The notes under the pieces are model-generated. The model did not search any database and was not told the origin of the DNA. It saw only the letters and a list, made by a program, of their open reading frames with translations. This document shows, in pieces, positions 48,547 to 58,772 of a stretch of DNA of 64,000 bases. The translations under genes and the position numbers were made by a program. How positions within the stretch are numbered: the stretch's first letter is position 1; each line of letters begins with the position of its first letter. Where the stretch lies: assembly GCA_959018755.1 (NCBI GenBank), contig CAUEMA010000006.1:49008-113007 (forward strand). Direction: 5' to 3'. This DNA is from an uncultured Collinsella sp. (GTDB taxonomy: Bacteria; Actinomycetota; Coriobacteriia; Coriobacteriales; Coriobacteriaceae).

Positions 48547-50912
48547 TAGCGCTCGCCTCCTTCCATGACGGCTGCAATTTCTTCTTGGGTAAGCCCCAGC
48601 TCCTCGGCGGAAAGCTGCGACTGTGCGATCTCCAGGTACGCCGGGCAGCTGTGCAGCAGCTCCTCGTGCGTACCGGTGCCTACCACGTGGCCGTCGTCGA
48701 GCACGATGATCTGATCGGCGTGCATGATGGTCGCGATGCGCTGAGCCACGACCACGAGTGCCGCGTCGGTGACGTTTTTGGCCAGTTCCTCGCGCAGACG
48801 AGCATCGGTCTTGTAGTCGAGGGCGCTAAACGAGTCGTCGAACACCACAACCTCGGGCTTCTTGGCCAGGGCGCGGGCGATGGCCAAGCGCTGGCGCTGA
48901 CCGCCCGAGACATTGGAGCCGCCCTGGCTGATGGGGGAGTCGTAACCGCCCTCGCGCTCGGCGATAAAGTCCTCGGCCTGGGCGATGCGTGCCGCCCGGT
49001 GCATGTCATCATCGCTCACCATGTTGCCGGCAAACTTGAGGTTGCTCTCGACAGTGCCCGAGAACAGGCGACCCTGCTGCGGGATGTAACCAATGCGGCG
49101 GCGCAGCTCGGAAAGGGTCATGTCACGCACGTCGATGCCGTCGAGCGAAATGCTGCCGCCCGTGACGTCGTACAGGCGCGGAATCAGCTGCACGAGCGTG
49201 GATTTGCCCGAACCCGTGGAGCCAATGATGCCGAGCATCTGACCGGCATGCGTGGTGAAGTTCACGCCGCTGATGACATCGGCGCGGGCATCGGGATACT
49301 GGAAGCTCACGTCGCGGAAGGTGAGCTCACCGCGTGGCGCGCTGGTCGCAGGCAGTTTGGGCGAGGCAGGGTCGTTGATGCTGGTGGGGCAGGTGATGAC
49401 CTCTTCCACGCGCTCGGCTGCGACCTCGGCGCGCGGCAGGATGACCGAAACCATGGTGAGGATCATAAACGCCATGACGATCTGCATGGTATAGGAGATA
49501 AACGCCATCATGTTGCCGACCTGCATCACGCCGTCGGACACGCCCTGCGCGCCAAACCAGACGATAAGCACGGTGATGCAGTTCATGACGAGCATCATGA
49601 GCGGCATCATAAAGCTCATGGCGCGGTTGGTGTAGAGCTGCGTGGTCATCAGGTCGAGCGAAGCCTTGTCAAAGCGCTCGAGCTCATGCTCCTCGCGGTT
49701 GAACGAGCGGATGGGCATAAGGCCGTCGAGCAGCTCGCGGGCGGTAAGGTTCACGCGGTCCACAAAGCTCTGCATCTTTTTGAACTTGGGCATGGTGAGG
49801 CCCATGAGCACGCCGACGACGGCCGAGACCGCGATGATGGCCACGGCGATGGTCCACTCCAGGCCGGTGTGGTTGGCCAGGACGCGCATGACGGCGACGA
49901 TGCCCATGACGGGGGCCATCAGGCACATGCGGATAAACAGGGTTGCGGCCATCTGGATCTGCTGAATGTCGTTGGTGCAGCGGGTGATGAGCGAGGCCTG
50001 GCTAAACTTGCCCACCTCGGCCGGCGAGAAGTGCATAACCTTGTTGAAGGTCTCGCGGCGCAGGTCGCGGGCGATGGAGCAGGCAGTGCGCGAAGCAACG
50101 GCACCGGTCAGGATGGTGGCGACCAGCGACACCAGACACAGCCCAAACATCGTGGTCGCCATGCGGCCCAGGTAGGCGTTCTGCACGTCGGCGGGGTCGA
50201 TGCCCTGTGCCTTGTACTCGTCCTGCACATAGCTCACGGCGCGTTGGGTCACGATGGAGCCCGACATGGAGCCCATTTTGTCCGCCATATCGTTGGCGCC
50301 CTCGACGAGCTTGCCCTGGTCGATTAGGCCGCCTTCAACGCTTAGACGCAGACCCTTCATGGTGATCTTACCGCCGTCGGCATCAATCTGCTTTTGCATA
50401 TTCTGCGCCGCTGCGGCCTTCTGCTGCATCTCGGCGAGCTGCTCGGGCGTCATCGCCGCCATTTGCTCGGGCGTGGGCATGGCCTGAGCGGCGTCGCTGT
50501 CTTTCTCGCTGGACGTGCCGGTCATGTCGCCCATGGAGTCGGCGTCGATGCCCTGGTTGAAGGCGAGCACGACGGTCTCAGGCAGGCTCATAATGTCGGC
50601 AATCTTGCTGCCGTCGGCACGCTCTTCCTCGGTGCCCTTGTACGTTCGAATGCCGTTCTTGTCTGCCTTGCCAAACACGGCCTCCACAGCTTTGGCGTCC
50701 TTGGCGCGCATAAAGAGTTCGAGGTCGTCGAGCGATTCGGCGCGAATGGTGTCGGGCACGGGCGAGGCAATGCCGCCTTGCTGCACGCCCACGTCGACGA
50801 TGTCGCTCATATAGGTAGGCAGCGCCAGGTCGGCGTTGCAGCTGATTACGATAAGCACGATAGCTGCGAACAGTGCCAGGATATGCTTTTTAAAGAGCTT
50901 GAGAATCCTCAC
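48546..50912 (-). CDS. ABC exporter half-transporter, degenerate ATP site, large external loop
   Basis: This 788-aa half-transporter has Walker A GSTGSGKST, signature VSGGQRQR and Walker B VVVFDDSFSALD, with Asp instead of the catalytic Glu. The stretch between the first two membrane helices (about residues 45-245) is an unusually long external loop with a Met/Gln/Ala-rich coiled-coil-like part (TPEQMAAMTPEQLAEMQQK). That insert makes it about 170 residues longer than its partner. It overlaps the MarR gene by 4 bp (ATGA type) and the next gene by one base. The operon is MarR then two half-transporters. Confidence 0.9.
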   Translation of the reverse strand: MRILKLFKKHILALFAAIVLIVISCNADLALPTYMSDIVDVGVQQGGIASPVPDTIRAESLDDLELFMRAKDAKAVEAVFGKADKNGIRTYKGTEEERADGSKIADIMSLPETVVLAFNQGIDADSMGDMTGTSSEKDSDAAQAMPTPEQMAAMTPEQLAEMQQKAAAAQNMQKQIDADGGKITMKGLRLSVEGGLIDQGKLVEGANDMADKMGSMSGSIVTQRAVSYVQDEYKAQGIDPADVQNAYLGRMATTMFGLCLVSLVATILTGAVASRTACSIARDLRRETFNKVMHFSPAEVGKFSQASLITRCTNDIQQIQMAATLFIRMCLMAPVMGIVAVMRVLANHTGLEWTIAVAIIAVSAVVGVLMGLTMPKFKKMQSFVDRVNLTARELLDGLMPIRSFNREEHELERFDKASLDLMTTQLYTNRAMSFMMPLMMLVMNCITVLIVWFGAQGVSDGVMQVGNMMAFISYTMQIVMAFMILTMVSVILPRAEVAAERVEEVITCPTSINDPASPKLPATSAPRGELTFRDVSFQYPDARADVISGVNFTTHAGQMLGIIGSTGSGKSTLVQLIPRLYDVTGGSISLDGIDVRDMTLSELRRRIGYIPQQGRLFSGTVESNLKFAGNMVSDDDMHRAARIAQAEDFIAEREGGYDSPISQGGSNVSGGQRQRLAIARALAKKPEVVVFDDSFSALDYKTDARLREELAKNVTDAALVVVAQRIATIMHADQIIVLDDGHVVGTGTHEELLHSCPAYLEIAQSQLSAEELGLTQEEIAAVMEGGER

Positions 50913-51358
50913 TCGGCATCTCTCCTTTCTTGATTGCGGTCGATAATTTCGTTGGCACGCCTAAGAAGGCGCACCATCTCTTGGGTATCTGTTTCGCCGA
51001 GCTGCTCGAGGAAAGCCGCGGTGCGGGCCTCGAATTCCCGACGTTTGATTTCGAGATCCTGGAATCCCTTGTCGGTCACTATGACGTGTACGCGACGACG
51101 GTCAGTCTTTGAGTGCTCGCGCTCGACCCAGCCCTTGGCCTCGAGGGCGCGCAGAATATTGGCGATGCGGGCGCTCGAGACCCAGGCGCGATCAGCGAGT
51201 TCGCTCGGCGTGAGCGAACCGCCGGCGAGTATGAGGGCGCGCATGACGGCCATCTCGCCGCCGAGGGCTTTGTCCGCAAAACGCGAAATGCGCTGATGCA
51301 TGCTGCCGAACTCGGTAAGGAGCTGACGCCCAAGTTCACGGAAATCGGTATCTTCCAC
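50909..51358 (-). CDS. MarR-family regulator of the ABC exporter
   Basis: This 149-aa winged-helix protein has the MarR pattern: LAGGSLTPSELADRAWVSSA for recognition and EREHSKTDRRRVHVIVTDKG for the wing. It heads the exporter operon and overlaps the next gene by 4 bp. MarR proteins usually repress their own operon until a toxic ligand binds. Two ACTAGAAACTA-like half sites at about 51373 and 51444 lie just upstream. Confidence 0.9.
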   Translation of the reverse strand: MEDTDFRELGRQLLTEFGSMHQRISRFADKALGGEMAVMRALILAGGSLTPSELADRAWVSSARIANILRALEAKGWVEREHSKTDRRRVHVIVTDKGFQDLEIKRREFEARTAAFLEQLGETDTQEMVRLLRRANEIIDRNQERRDAE

Positions 51359-51907
51359 CGAAAACCCCTAACACTAGAAACTATTTTCGGTGAAAGATGA
51401 TACCCTTGCACGCGTACCCTATGCGGTAGATTTTAGGACATGTCTAGAAAACTACCTTTAGGCGACCTCCGTGCACCGTCGGCACCAGCAAAGTTAGGGG
51501 TAGATCGTTAGGCATGTTCCATAGCCTACTCAGAGGCACTTTACCCTGATAAAGCTGGCATAACAGCTAGAGCGAACGTCGTACAAAGGCAAGGAAAAAT
51601 AACATACAAATCGGTGAACGGTAGTTGTTCGCGCTCGCATTTCCTGCGGGTTTGTAAAAAACGCCCTTATGATATAAAAAAAGAAACATATAACAGCCCA
51701 GATGGAGAGGGTCGCTATGTTATCCTTCTCAAACGGGTGAAATCTTGGGTTTTGGGTTGTAGTTCCAAGGTGGACAAACGTTTTTCCTGCACCAACGTGT
51801 GGTGAAGAACGGAAGAAGCCGGTAGTGCAAGCCGAACATTCAAGAATTCAATAAGCAGCGGTGTGAGAGAGCGCCGCATTACACGTAACTAGGAGCGTGG
51901 TTACACA
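51359..51907. promoter_or_regulatory. Divergent control region of the exporter and pflB
   Basis: This 549-bp gene-free stretch holds the exporter promoter near 51360-51460 and the pflB promoter and leader. CTAGAAACTA (51374) and TCTAGAAAACTA (51443) are candidate MarR half-sites. An A/T-rich TATGATATAAA at about 51668 is a candidate -10 for pflB, leaving a leader of over 200 nt. GGAG precedes the pflB ATG at a long spacing. I saw no known riboswitch. Confidence 0.4.
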
Positions 51908-53959
<2,052 letters not shown>

Positions 53960-53960
53960 C

Positions 53961-53985
53961 TATTGTTAGTGCTATACTAACAATA
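53961..53985 (+). other. Hairpin between the two pfl genes
   Basis: A perfect 10-bp A/T-rich stem (53961-53970 with 53976-53985) starts 2 nt after the pflB stop. A second GCGCCGG/CCGGCGC stem lies at 54002-54021. Neither has a T-run, so they may set differential stability or partial attenuation of the short downstream gene. Confidence 0.55.
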
Positions 53986-54044
53986 ACGATTACTGATTAG
54001 TGCGCCGGTTTCGGCCGGCGCCTATCGATCGAAGGAGACACATT

Positions 54045-54296
54045 ATGAAGGTTTCTGAAGTTTCCGAGACTCAGGCCGATAACCTGGTCCACATGCTCGA
54101 CGCTTACGCCGAGAAGGGTGGCCACCACCTGAACATCAACGTCTTCAACCGTGAGACGTTGCTCGACGCTCAGGCTCACCCCGAGAAGTACCCGCAGCTG
54201 ACTATCCGCGTTTCCGGCTATGCCGTGAACTTCCACACGCTCACCAAGGAGCAGCAGGACGAGGTCATTGCGCGTACCTTCCACAACAAGTTCTAA
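54045..54296 (+). CDS. Stand-alone glycyl-radical domain of pyruvate formate-lyase (GrcA-like)
   Basis: This 83-aa protein is the C-terminal glycyl-radical domain of PFL as its own product. GGHHLNINVFNRETLLDA, HPEKYPQLTIRVSGYAVNFH and QQDEVIARTF match the end of PflB. The radical Gly is G58 in RVSGYA. It has its own ribosome site (GAAGGAG, 8 nt before the ATG). In E. coli the similar YfiD/GrcA repairs oxygen-damaged PflB, but there PflB has its own domain. Here it must be an obligatory subunit. The first 20 residues (KVSEVSETQADNLVHMLDAY) replace the linker of intact PflB. Confidence 0.9.
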   Translation: MKVSEVSETQADNLVHMLDAYAEKGGHHLNINVFNRETLLDAQAHPEKYPQLTIRVSGYAVNFHTLTKEQQDEVIARTFHNKF

Positions 54297-54320
54297 AGGG
54301 GTTTAACTCCCGCAGGATCG

Positions 54321-54446
54321 CCGGGGCTGTTTGGGCTACCTCCCAAAACGTCCTCGGACATGCAAAGGGCTCCGCTGCGCGCTTCGCGCGGCGGAGCCCT
54401 TTGCGTCCTGCGGAAATGTTTTGGAAAGTAACCCAAAGCGGCCCGG
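54321..54446. repeat. Nested hairpin element, TCGTCCTCGG family, copy 2
   Basis: Outer arms (54321-54349 with 54418-54446) pair with several G-U type differences. The core reads CGTCCTCGGACATG. The inner stem (54362-54375 with 54391-54404) is a perfect 14 bp of a different sequence from copy 1, with a CGCGC/GCGCG tip. It follows the pfl genes and probably terminates them. Confidence 0.8.
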
Positions 54447-54564
54447 CGGGGGTCCTGTGTAGTCACCCTTTAGGCGGAACTCTCCTAATTAGCTGGATGA
54501 GTCGTTTACTTACTTGTGCTGTTACCGTCTTCCCGCTGTTGTTGGGGTATGCTTTGTTCGTATG

Positions 54565-54580
54565 TAAACGTATGACATGT
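54565..54580. promoter_or_regulatory. Operator upstream of the scr regulator
   Basis: TAAACGTATGACATGT resembles the tandem AAAACGnTTGACATAT sites before the GH32 gene at 55713-55746, suggesting autoregulation. Confidence 0.5.
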
Positions 54581-54597
54581 TGATGGGGGAGGGTGCT

Positions 54598-55608
54598 ATG
54601 GCTCGCGAGAGTGCTCGTTCTAAGGATACGGCTAAGCCTGGCATCAAGGAAGTTGCGGCGGTGGCGGGGGTTTCGCCTACTACGGTATCTCGCGTGCTTA
54701 ATAATCGCGGCTATATTAGCCAAGAGACCCGCGATAAGGTCCATGCCGCGATGGAGCGCATCAACTATACGCCCAACGATATCGCCCGTGCCATGCTCAA
54801 CGGTCGCCTGAATCTTATCGGTATGATCGTTCCCTTTGTGAGCAGCCCGTTCCATGCTCAGGTTGTGCAGGCGGTCGAGCGCACGTTAGCGGAAAACGGC
54901 TTTAAGATGTTGCTGTGCAACAGCGCCAATCGACCCGATCTTGAGCGTTCCTATATTGACATGCTCCGCCGCAATATGGTCGACGGTGTCATCGTCAACT
55001 CCCTCAATATCGGTGCCGAGGCATATGCCGAGATGGGCTTGAGCCTGGTTGGCATCGACTGCGATCTTGGCGAGGGCTCTGTCCAGATTGCAAGTGACAG
55101 CTATGGCATTGGCGAGCTCGCCACGCGCCGTCTGATTGATGACGACTGCAGGCGTATCCTGTGCCTGCGCAGCAATAGCCGCATGCGCATGCCTGCCAAT
55201 AAGCGTACCGATGCCTACCTCGATGTTGTTGAGCAGGCCGGTTTGTCCGCGCTTGTCCGTGAGGTTGAGTTCGTTAAGCCCGACGACGAAAAGGGCGCGG
55301 TCGTTGCGAAGATCCTCGATGAGAACCCCGATATTGACGGCATCTTTGCGGGAGACGATACGATGGCGGCCATCTGTCTCAACGTGATGAAGCAGCGCGG
55401 CTTGAGCGCTCCGGACGATATTAAGGTCGTGGGCGCGGATGGTGCCCGCCGAACTATGACGTTTATGCCTGACTTAACAACCGTACGTCAAGATATCGAT
55501 CGCATCGGAGAGCTCGCGGCGCAATCCATCATCGCTCTTATTAACGGCGATAATCCCGAATCGAATATCAAGCTCCCCGTTGAACTCATTGAGGGCAAAA
55601 CCGCGTAG
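54598..55608 (+). CDS. LacI-family regulator of the fructoside operon
   Basis: This 336-aa regulator has the helix-turn-helix GIKEVAAVAGVSPTTVSRVLN and a ribose/sucrose-repressor-like sensor core (NLIGMIVPFVSSPFHAQVVQ, DLTTVRQDIDRIGELA). It belongs to a different LacI branch from the lac and gal regulators of this window. The start ATG 54598 follows GGGGGAGGG. It lies in the same direction as the GH32-PTS-GH32 genes, with tandem operators in front of both itself and the first of them. A sucrose regulator (ScrR-like) is the likely role. Confidence 0.83.
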   Translation: MARESARSKDTAKPGIKEVAAVAGVSPTTVSRVLNNRGYISQETRDKVHAAMERINYTPNDIARAMLNGRLNLIGMIVPFVSSPFHAQVVQAVERTLAENGFKMLLCNSANRPDLERSYIDMLRRNMVDGVIVNSLNIGAEAYAEMGLSLVGIDCDLGEGSVQIASDSYGIGELATRRLIDDDCRRILCLRSNSRMRMPANKRTDAYLDVVEQAGLSALVREVEFVKPDDEKGAVVAKILDENPDIDGIFAGDDTMAAICLNVMKQRGLSAPDDIKVVGADGARRTMTFMPDLTTVRQDIDRIGELAAQSIIALINGDNPESNIKLPVELIEGKTA

Positions 55609-55712
55609 TTCATCCCGTGCCAAAAGAAATCCTCAAACGCCTCTGATGACCGTTCACCGGCATATGTCAACCGTTTGCCGACGACTGGAACTGCGAAAAG
55701 ACATATTGGTGT

Positions 55713-55746
55713 GAAAACGTTTGACATATGAAAACGATTGACATAT
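55713..55746. promoter_or_regulatory. Tandem operators of the fructoside operon
   Basis: Two back-to-back 17-mers, GAAAACGTTTGACATAT and GAAAACGATTGACATAT, match at 16 of 17 positions. Each contains a TTGACA that could be a -35, so the repressor may mask the promoter directly. Confidence 0.65.
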
Positions 55747-55791
55747 CTTGCCATTGTACCGAGTTAGTATGTCGTGGAAAGGAAGTCTCGG

Positions 55792-57174
55792 ATGCACAAG
55801 GTGTATTACCAGCCTGAGGGAATTTGGGTAGGCGACATCATGCCGTACGGCGAGGACGGCACGTTCTATCTCTATCATCAGCGTGACACGCGTAACCCCG
55901 AACCTTTCGGAGAGCCGTTTGGCTGGGCACTCGCTACGACCAAGGATTTCGTCAACTACAAGGACTTTGGCGAGAGCCTTGAGCGTGGCGGCGACGAGGA
56001 AGTCGACCAGTACATTTATGCCGGCACGGTGTTTAAGGTGGGCGACAAGTACCATGCGCTCTACACTGGTTGCAATCGCGATAAGGTCCGCGCACGTTTG
56101 ATGAAGCAGGTTCTTCTTCACGCAACGAGCGACGACGCCGTCAAGTGGGAGAAGAACATCGCCGAGACGCTGCTTCCGCCCCAGGAGGGTTACGATGACC
56201 GCAACTGGCGCGATCCCTTTGTGCTTTGGGATGAGGAGAACGAAGAGTACATGCTCATCCTCGGCACGCGTGTGGGCGAGGACAAGCGTCTGATGACCGG
56301 CCGCCTGGTCAAGTTCACCTCCAAGGATCTGACCAACTGGGAGTTCCAGGGCGACTGGTGGAATCCGGGCCTGTACACCATGTTTGAGATGCCTGATCTC
56401 TTTAAGATGGGCGACTGGTGGTACCTCGTCTTTTCCGAGTACAGCGACGGCAACAAGACCCGTTACCGCATGTCCAAGTCCATCAACGGTCCTTGGATTA
56501 CCCCCGCTGACGACTCCTTCGACGGCCGCGCGTACTACGCCGCTCGCACCGCATTCGATGGCGAGCGTCGCGTTCTCTTTGGTTGGGTTCCTACGCGTGA
56601 CGAGGGCGGCGACCCCAGCTCTTACCTATGGGGTGGCACCTTTATGCCCCTCGAGATCGTTCAGCGTGCCGACGGAACGCTCGGCACCAAGCTCCCCGAC
56701 AGCATGCTTGGCGCCTTTGGCGAGGCTAAGGCAGTCGAGACCTTTGAGCTTTCCTGCGAGTCGGGCAAGGTCGAGCAGGTGCTCGCCGCAGATGCCGGCT
56801 CCACCTACTTGCTCGATGCCGACATTGAGCTCGGCGGTAACGCTGCCGGCTTCTCGGTCAAGTTCGCCGAGGACGCCGAGACCGGTCTTGCCTATGAGTT
56901 CCGCGCCAACCTGCGCGAGGGCAAGCTCGAGTTCGCGCCGGCTCCCCAGTACCCGTGGTTCCAGGTCAACAACATGGGCCTCGAGCGTCCGTTGTTCTTT
57001 AAGGGCGAGGGCACTCACCATGTGCGTCTGGTCGTCGACGACGACATCGCGACCATCTTTGTCGATGACGTTGCGCTCAACGCTCGCTTCTGCAACAAGC
57101 AGGGCCAGGGTGTGGCGCTTACCGTCACCGACGGTGCGCTCAAGTGCGCAAACGCAACGATCGCGTCTCTGTAG
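55792..57174 (+). CDS. Divergent GH32-family fructoside hydrolase
   Basis: This 460-aa GH32-like protein has a five-bladed propeller (about residues 1-300) and a beta-sandwich (about 315-460). The RDP motif is present (NWRDPFVLW, 140-142) and the acid/base Glu lies in FEMPDLF (E199). The N-terminal WxNDPNG block is replaced by IWVGDIMPYGEDGTFYLYHQ, with D15 the likely nucleophile. It belongs to an atypical GH32 branch, so the substrate may be a fructoside other than sucrose-6-phosphate. It is first in the operon, with tandem operators upstream. I use the ATG at 55792 with GGAAAGGAAG before it. Confidence 0.82.
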   Translation: MHKVYYQPEGIWVGDIMPYGEDGTFYLYHQRDTRNPEPFGEPFGWALATTKDFVNYKDFGESLERGGDEEVDQYIYAGTVFKVGDKYHALYTGCNRDKVRARLMKQVLLHATSDDAVKWEKNIAETLLPPQEGYDDRNWRDPFVLWDEENEEYMLILGTRVGEDKRLMTGRLVKFTSKDLTNWEFQGDWWNPGLYTMFEMPDLFKMGDWWYLVFSEYSDGNKTRYRMSKSINGPWITPADDSFDGRAYYAARTAFDGERRVLFGWVPTRDEGGDPSSYLWGGTFMPLEIVQRADGTLGTKLPDSMLGAFGEAKAVETFELSCESGKVEQVLAADAGSTYLLDADIELGGNAAGFSVKFAEDAETGLAYEFRANLREGKLEFAPAPQYPWFQVNNMGLERPLFFKGEGTHHVRLVVDDDIATIFVDDVALNARFCNKQGQGVALTVTDGALKCANATIASL

Positions 57175-57219
57175 CGGCAACGAACCGTTTTATGATTTAG
57201 AAAAGGAATGGAGAGGAAC

Positions 57220-58671
57220 ATGGACTACAAGGCAGTGTCCCAGCAAGTCGTCGACAACGTCGGCGGACTGGAGAACATCGAGGGCGCCACGCATTGCGTG
57301 ACCCGTCTGCGTCTGGTGCTCAAGGATACGAGCAAATACAACAAGGCCGAGCTCGAGAACATCGATGGCGTCAAGGGCGTGCTGTACAACAGCGGCCAGC
57401 TCATGATCATCTTCGGTACCGGTACCGTCAACAAGGTTTACGATGAGTTTATGGCTCTGACGGGCGTTAAGGAGATCAGCGCTTCCGAGGTCAAGGGCGC
57501 CGAGGCGGACAAGAAGGGCAAGTTCTTCTCGGTCCTCAAGGTATTCTCGGACATCTTTATCCCCATCATTCCCGCCTTCGTCGGCGCTGCAATCATCATC
57601 GGCCTTAAGTCGCTGATCGTTGCCAACGGCCTCTTTGGCATGGAAGGCAGCCTCGCCGATCACAGCGAGTTCCTCAAGAACCTCGCAAGCTTCTTTGCCA
57701 TTATCGCCACCACGTTCGACTACCTGCCTGTCCTGGTTATGTACAGCGCGGTCAAGCGTTTTGGCGGTAACCCGATCCTGGGCATCCTCGTCGGTATCGT
57801 CATGGTTCACCCGAGCCTTATGAACCGCAACACGTTCGTTATGGACCCGACGGGTGCTGAGTACTGGAACTTTGGTCCGCTCTCCATTCCCATGGTTGCT
57901 TTCCAGGGCGGCGTGTTCCCTGCAATTCTGACCGCCTGGTTTATGGCCAAGGTCGAAAAGATTGCCCAGAAGTACATCCCCGAGGTCGTTTCGTTCGTCT
58001 TTGTCCCGACCGTTACCCTGATTCTTGCTAACGTCGCCCTGTTCACCGTGTTCGGCCCGCTCGGTAACCTGATCGGTGACGTCCTCGCCGGCGTAATCGA
58101 TATCCTGTACAACAGGATGGGCGTCTTTGGTGCCTTTGTCTTCGCCGCGTTCCTGCAGCCGCTCGTCGTTACCGGTACGCATCAGTTCATCCAGGGTATC
58201 GAGGCAAACCTCGTTGCCACGACCGGCTTCAACTACATCCAGGCCATCTGGTCGGTTTCCATCATCGCCCAGGGCGGCGGCGCCATCGGTATGTACCTCA
58301 TTCACAAGAAGCACTCCAAAGAGCGCAACATCTGCATGTCGTCCTTTATCCCGACGCTGGTCGGAATCTCCGAGCCCGCTATCTTTGCTGCAAACATGCG
58401 CTATTCGATCATTCCGTTCATCTGCGCATGCATCGGTGCAGGCTGCGGCGGTGCCTTCGTCAAGCTCTTTGAGGTGCGCGCTATCGGTCAGGGTCTGACC
58501 GGCGTGCTTGGCCTGCTCATCGTCACGCCCGAGACTCTCGTGTGGTATGTGGCTGGCAATCTCATCGCCTTTATCGTGCCGATCGTCTTGATCTTTGCCT
58601 ACAACAAGGCAAAGGGCGTTCCGACCACCGATGAAGAGGGCGCTGGCGCTGGCTTCGACGTTAGCTTCTAG
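57220..58671 (+). CDS. PTS EIIBC, sucrose/beta-glucoside family
   Basis: This protein of about 483 aa has an N-terminal EIIB with the phospho-Cys in GATHCVTRLRLVL (about C26). An EIIC with about ten membrane segments follows (FIPIIPAFVGAAIIIGLKSL, LQPLVVTGTHQFIQGIE, GISEPAIFAANMRYS). No EIIA domain is fused, unlike many BglF-type proteins, so a separate glucose-type EIIA must serve it. It lies between two GH32 genes, and sucrose or a related fructoside is the likely substrate. The start ATG 57220 follows GGAGAGGAAC. Confidence 0.88.
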   Translation: MDYKAVSQQVVDNVGGLENIEGATHCVTRLRLVLKDTSKYNKAELENIDGVKGVLYNSGQLMIIFGTGTVNKVYDEFMALTGVKEISASEVKGAEADKKGKFFSVLKVFSDIFIPIIPAFVGAAIIIGLKSLIVANGLFGMEGSLADHSEFLKNLASFFAIIATTFDYLPVLVMYSAVKRFGGNPILGILVGIVMVHPSLMNRNTFVMDPTGAEYWNFGPLSIPMVAFQGGVFPAILTAWFMAKVEKIAQKYIPEVVSFVFVPTVTLILANVALFTVFGPLGNLIGDVLAGVIDILYNRMGVFGAFVFAAFLQPLVVTGTHQFIQGIEANLVATTGFNYIQAIWSVSIIAQGGGAIGMYLIHKKHSKERNICMSSFIPTLVGISEPAIFAANMRYSIIPFICACIGAGCGGAFVKLFEVRAIGQGLTGVLGLLIVTPETLVWYVAGNLIAFIVPIVLIFAYNKAKGVPTTDEEGAGAGFDVSF

Positions 58672-58772
58672 TTGAGCCGTTCAGCGTAACGTGCGGATAA
58701 GTCCATTTGAGGAGGGGCGTTCGGCTCGTGTGAGTCGAGCGTCCTTCCCTATAGACGAGAAAGTCAACGGCG

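Noticed and set aside
51614..51805. 63-codon frame in the pflB leader
   Set aside because: No ribosome site and no recognisable features. The area is better explained as promoter and leader.
57190..58314. 374-codon frame antisense to the sucrose-type EIIBC
   Set aside because: Charged, motif-free antisense frame. The sense gene has unmistakable EIIB and EIIC motifs.
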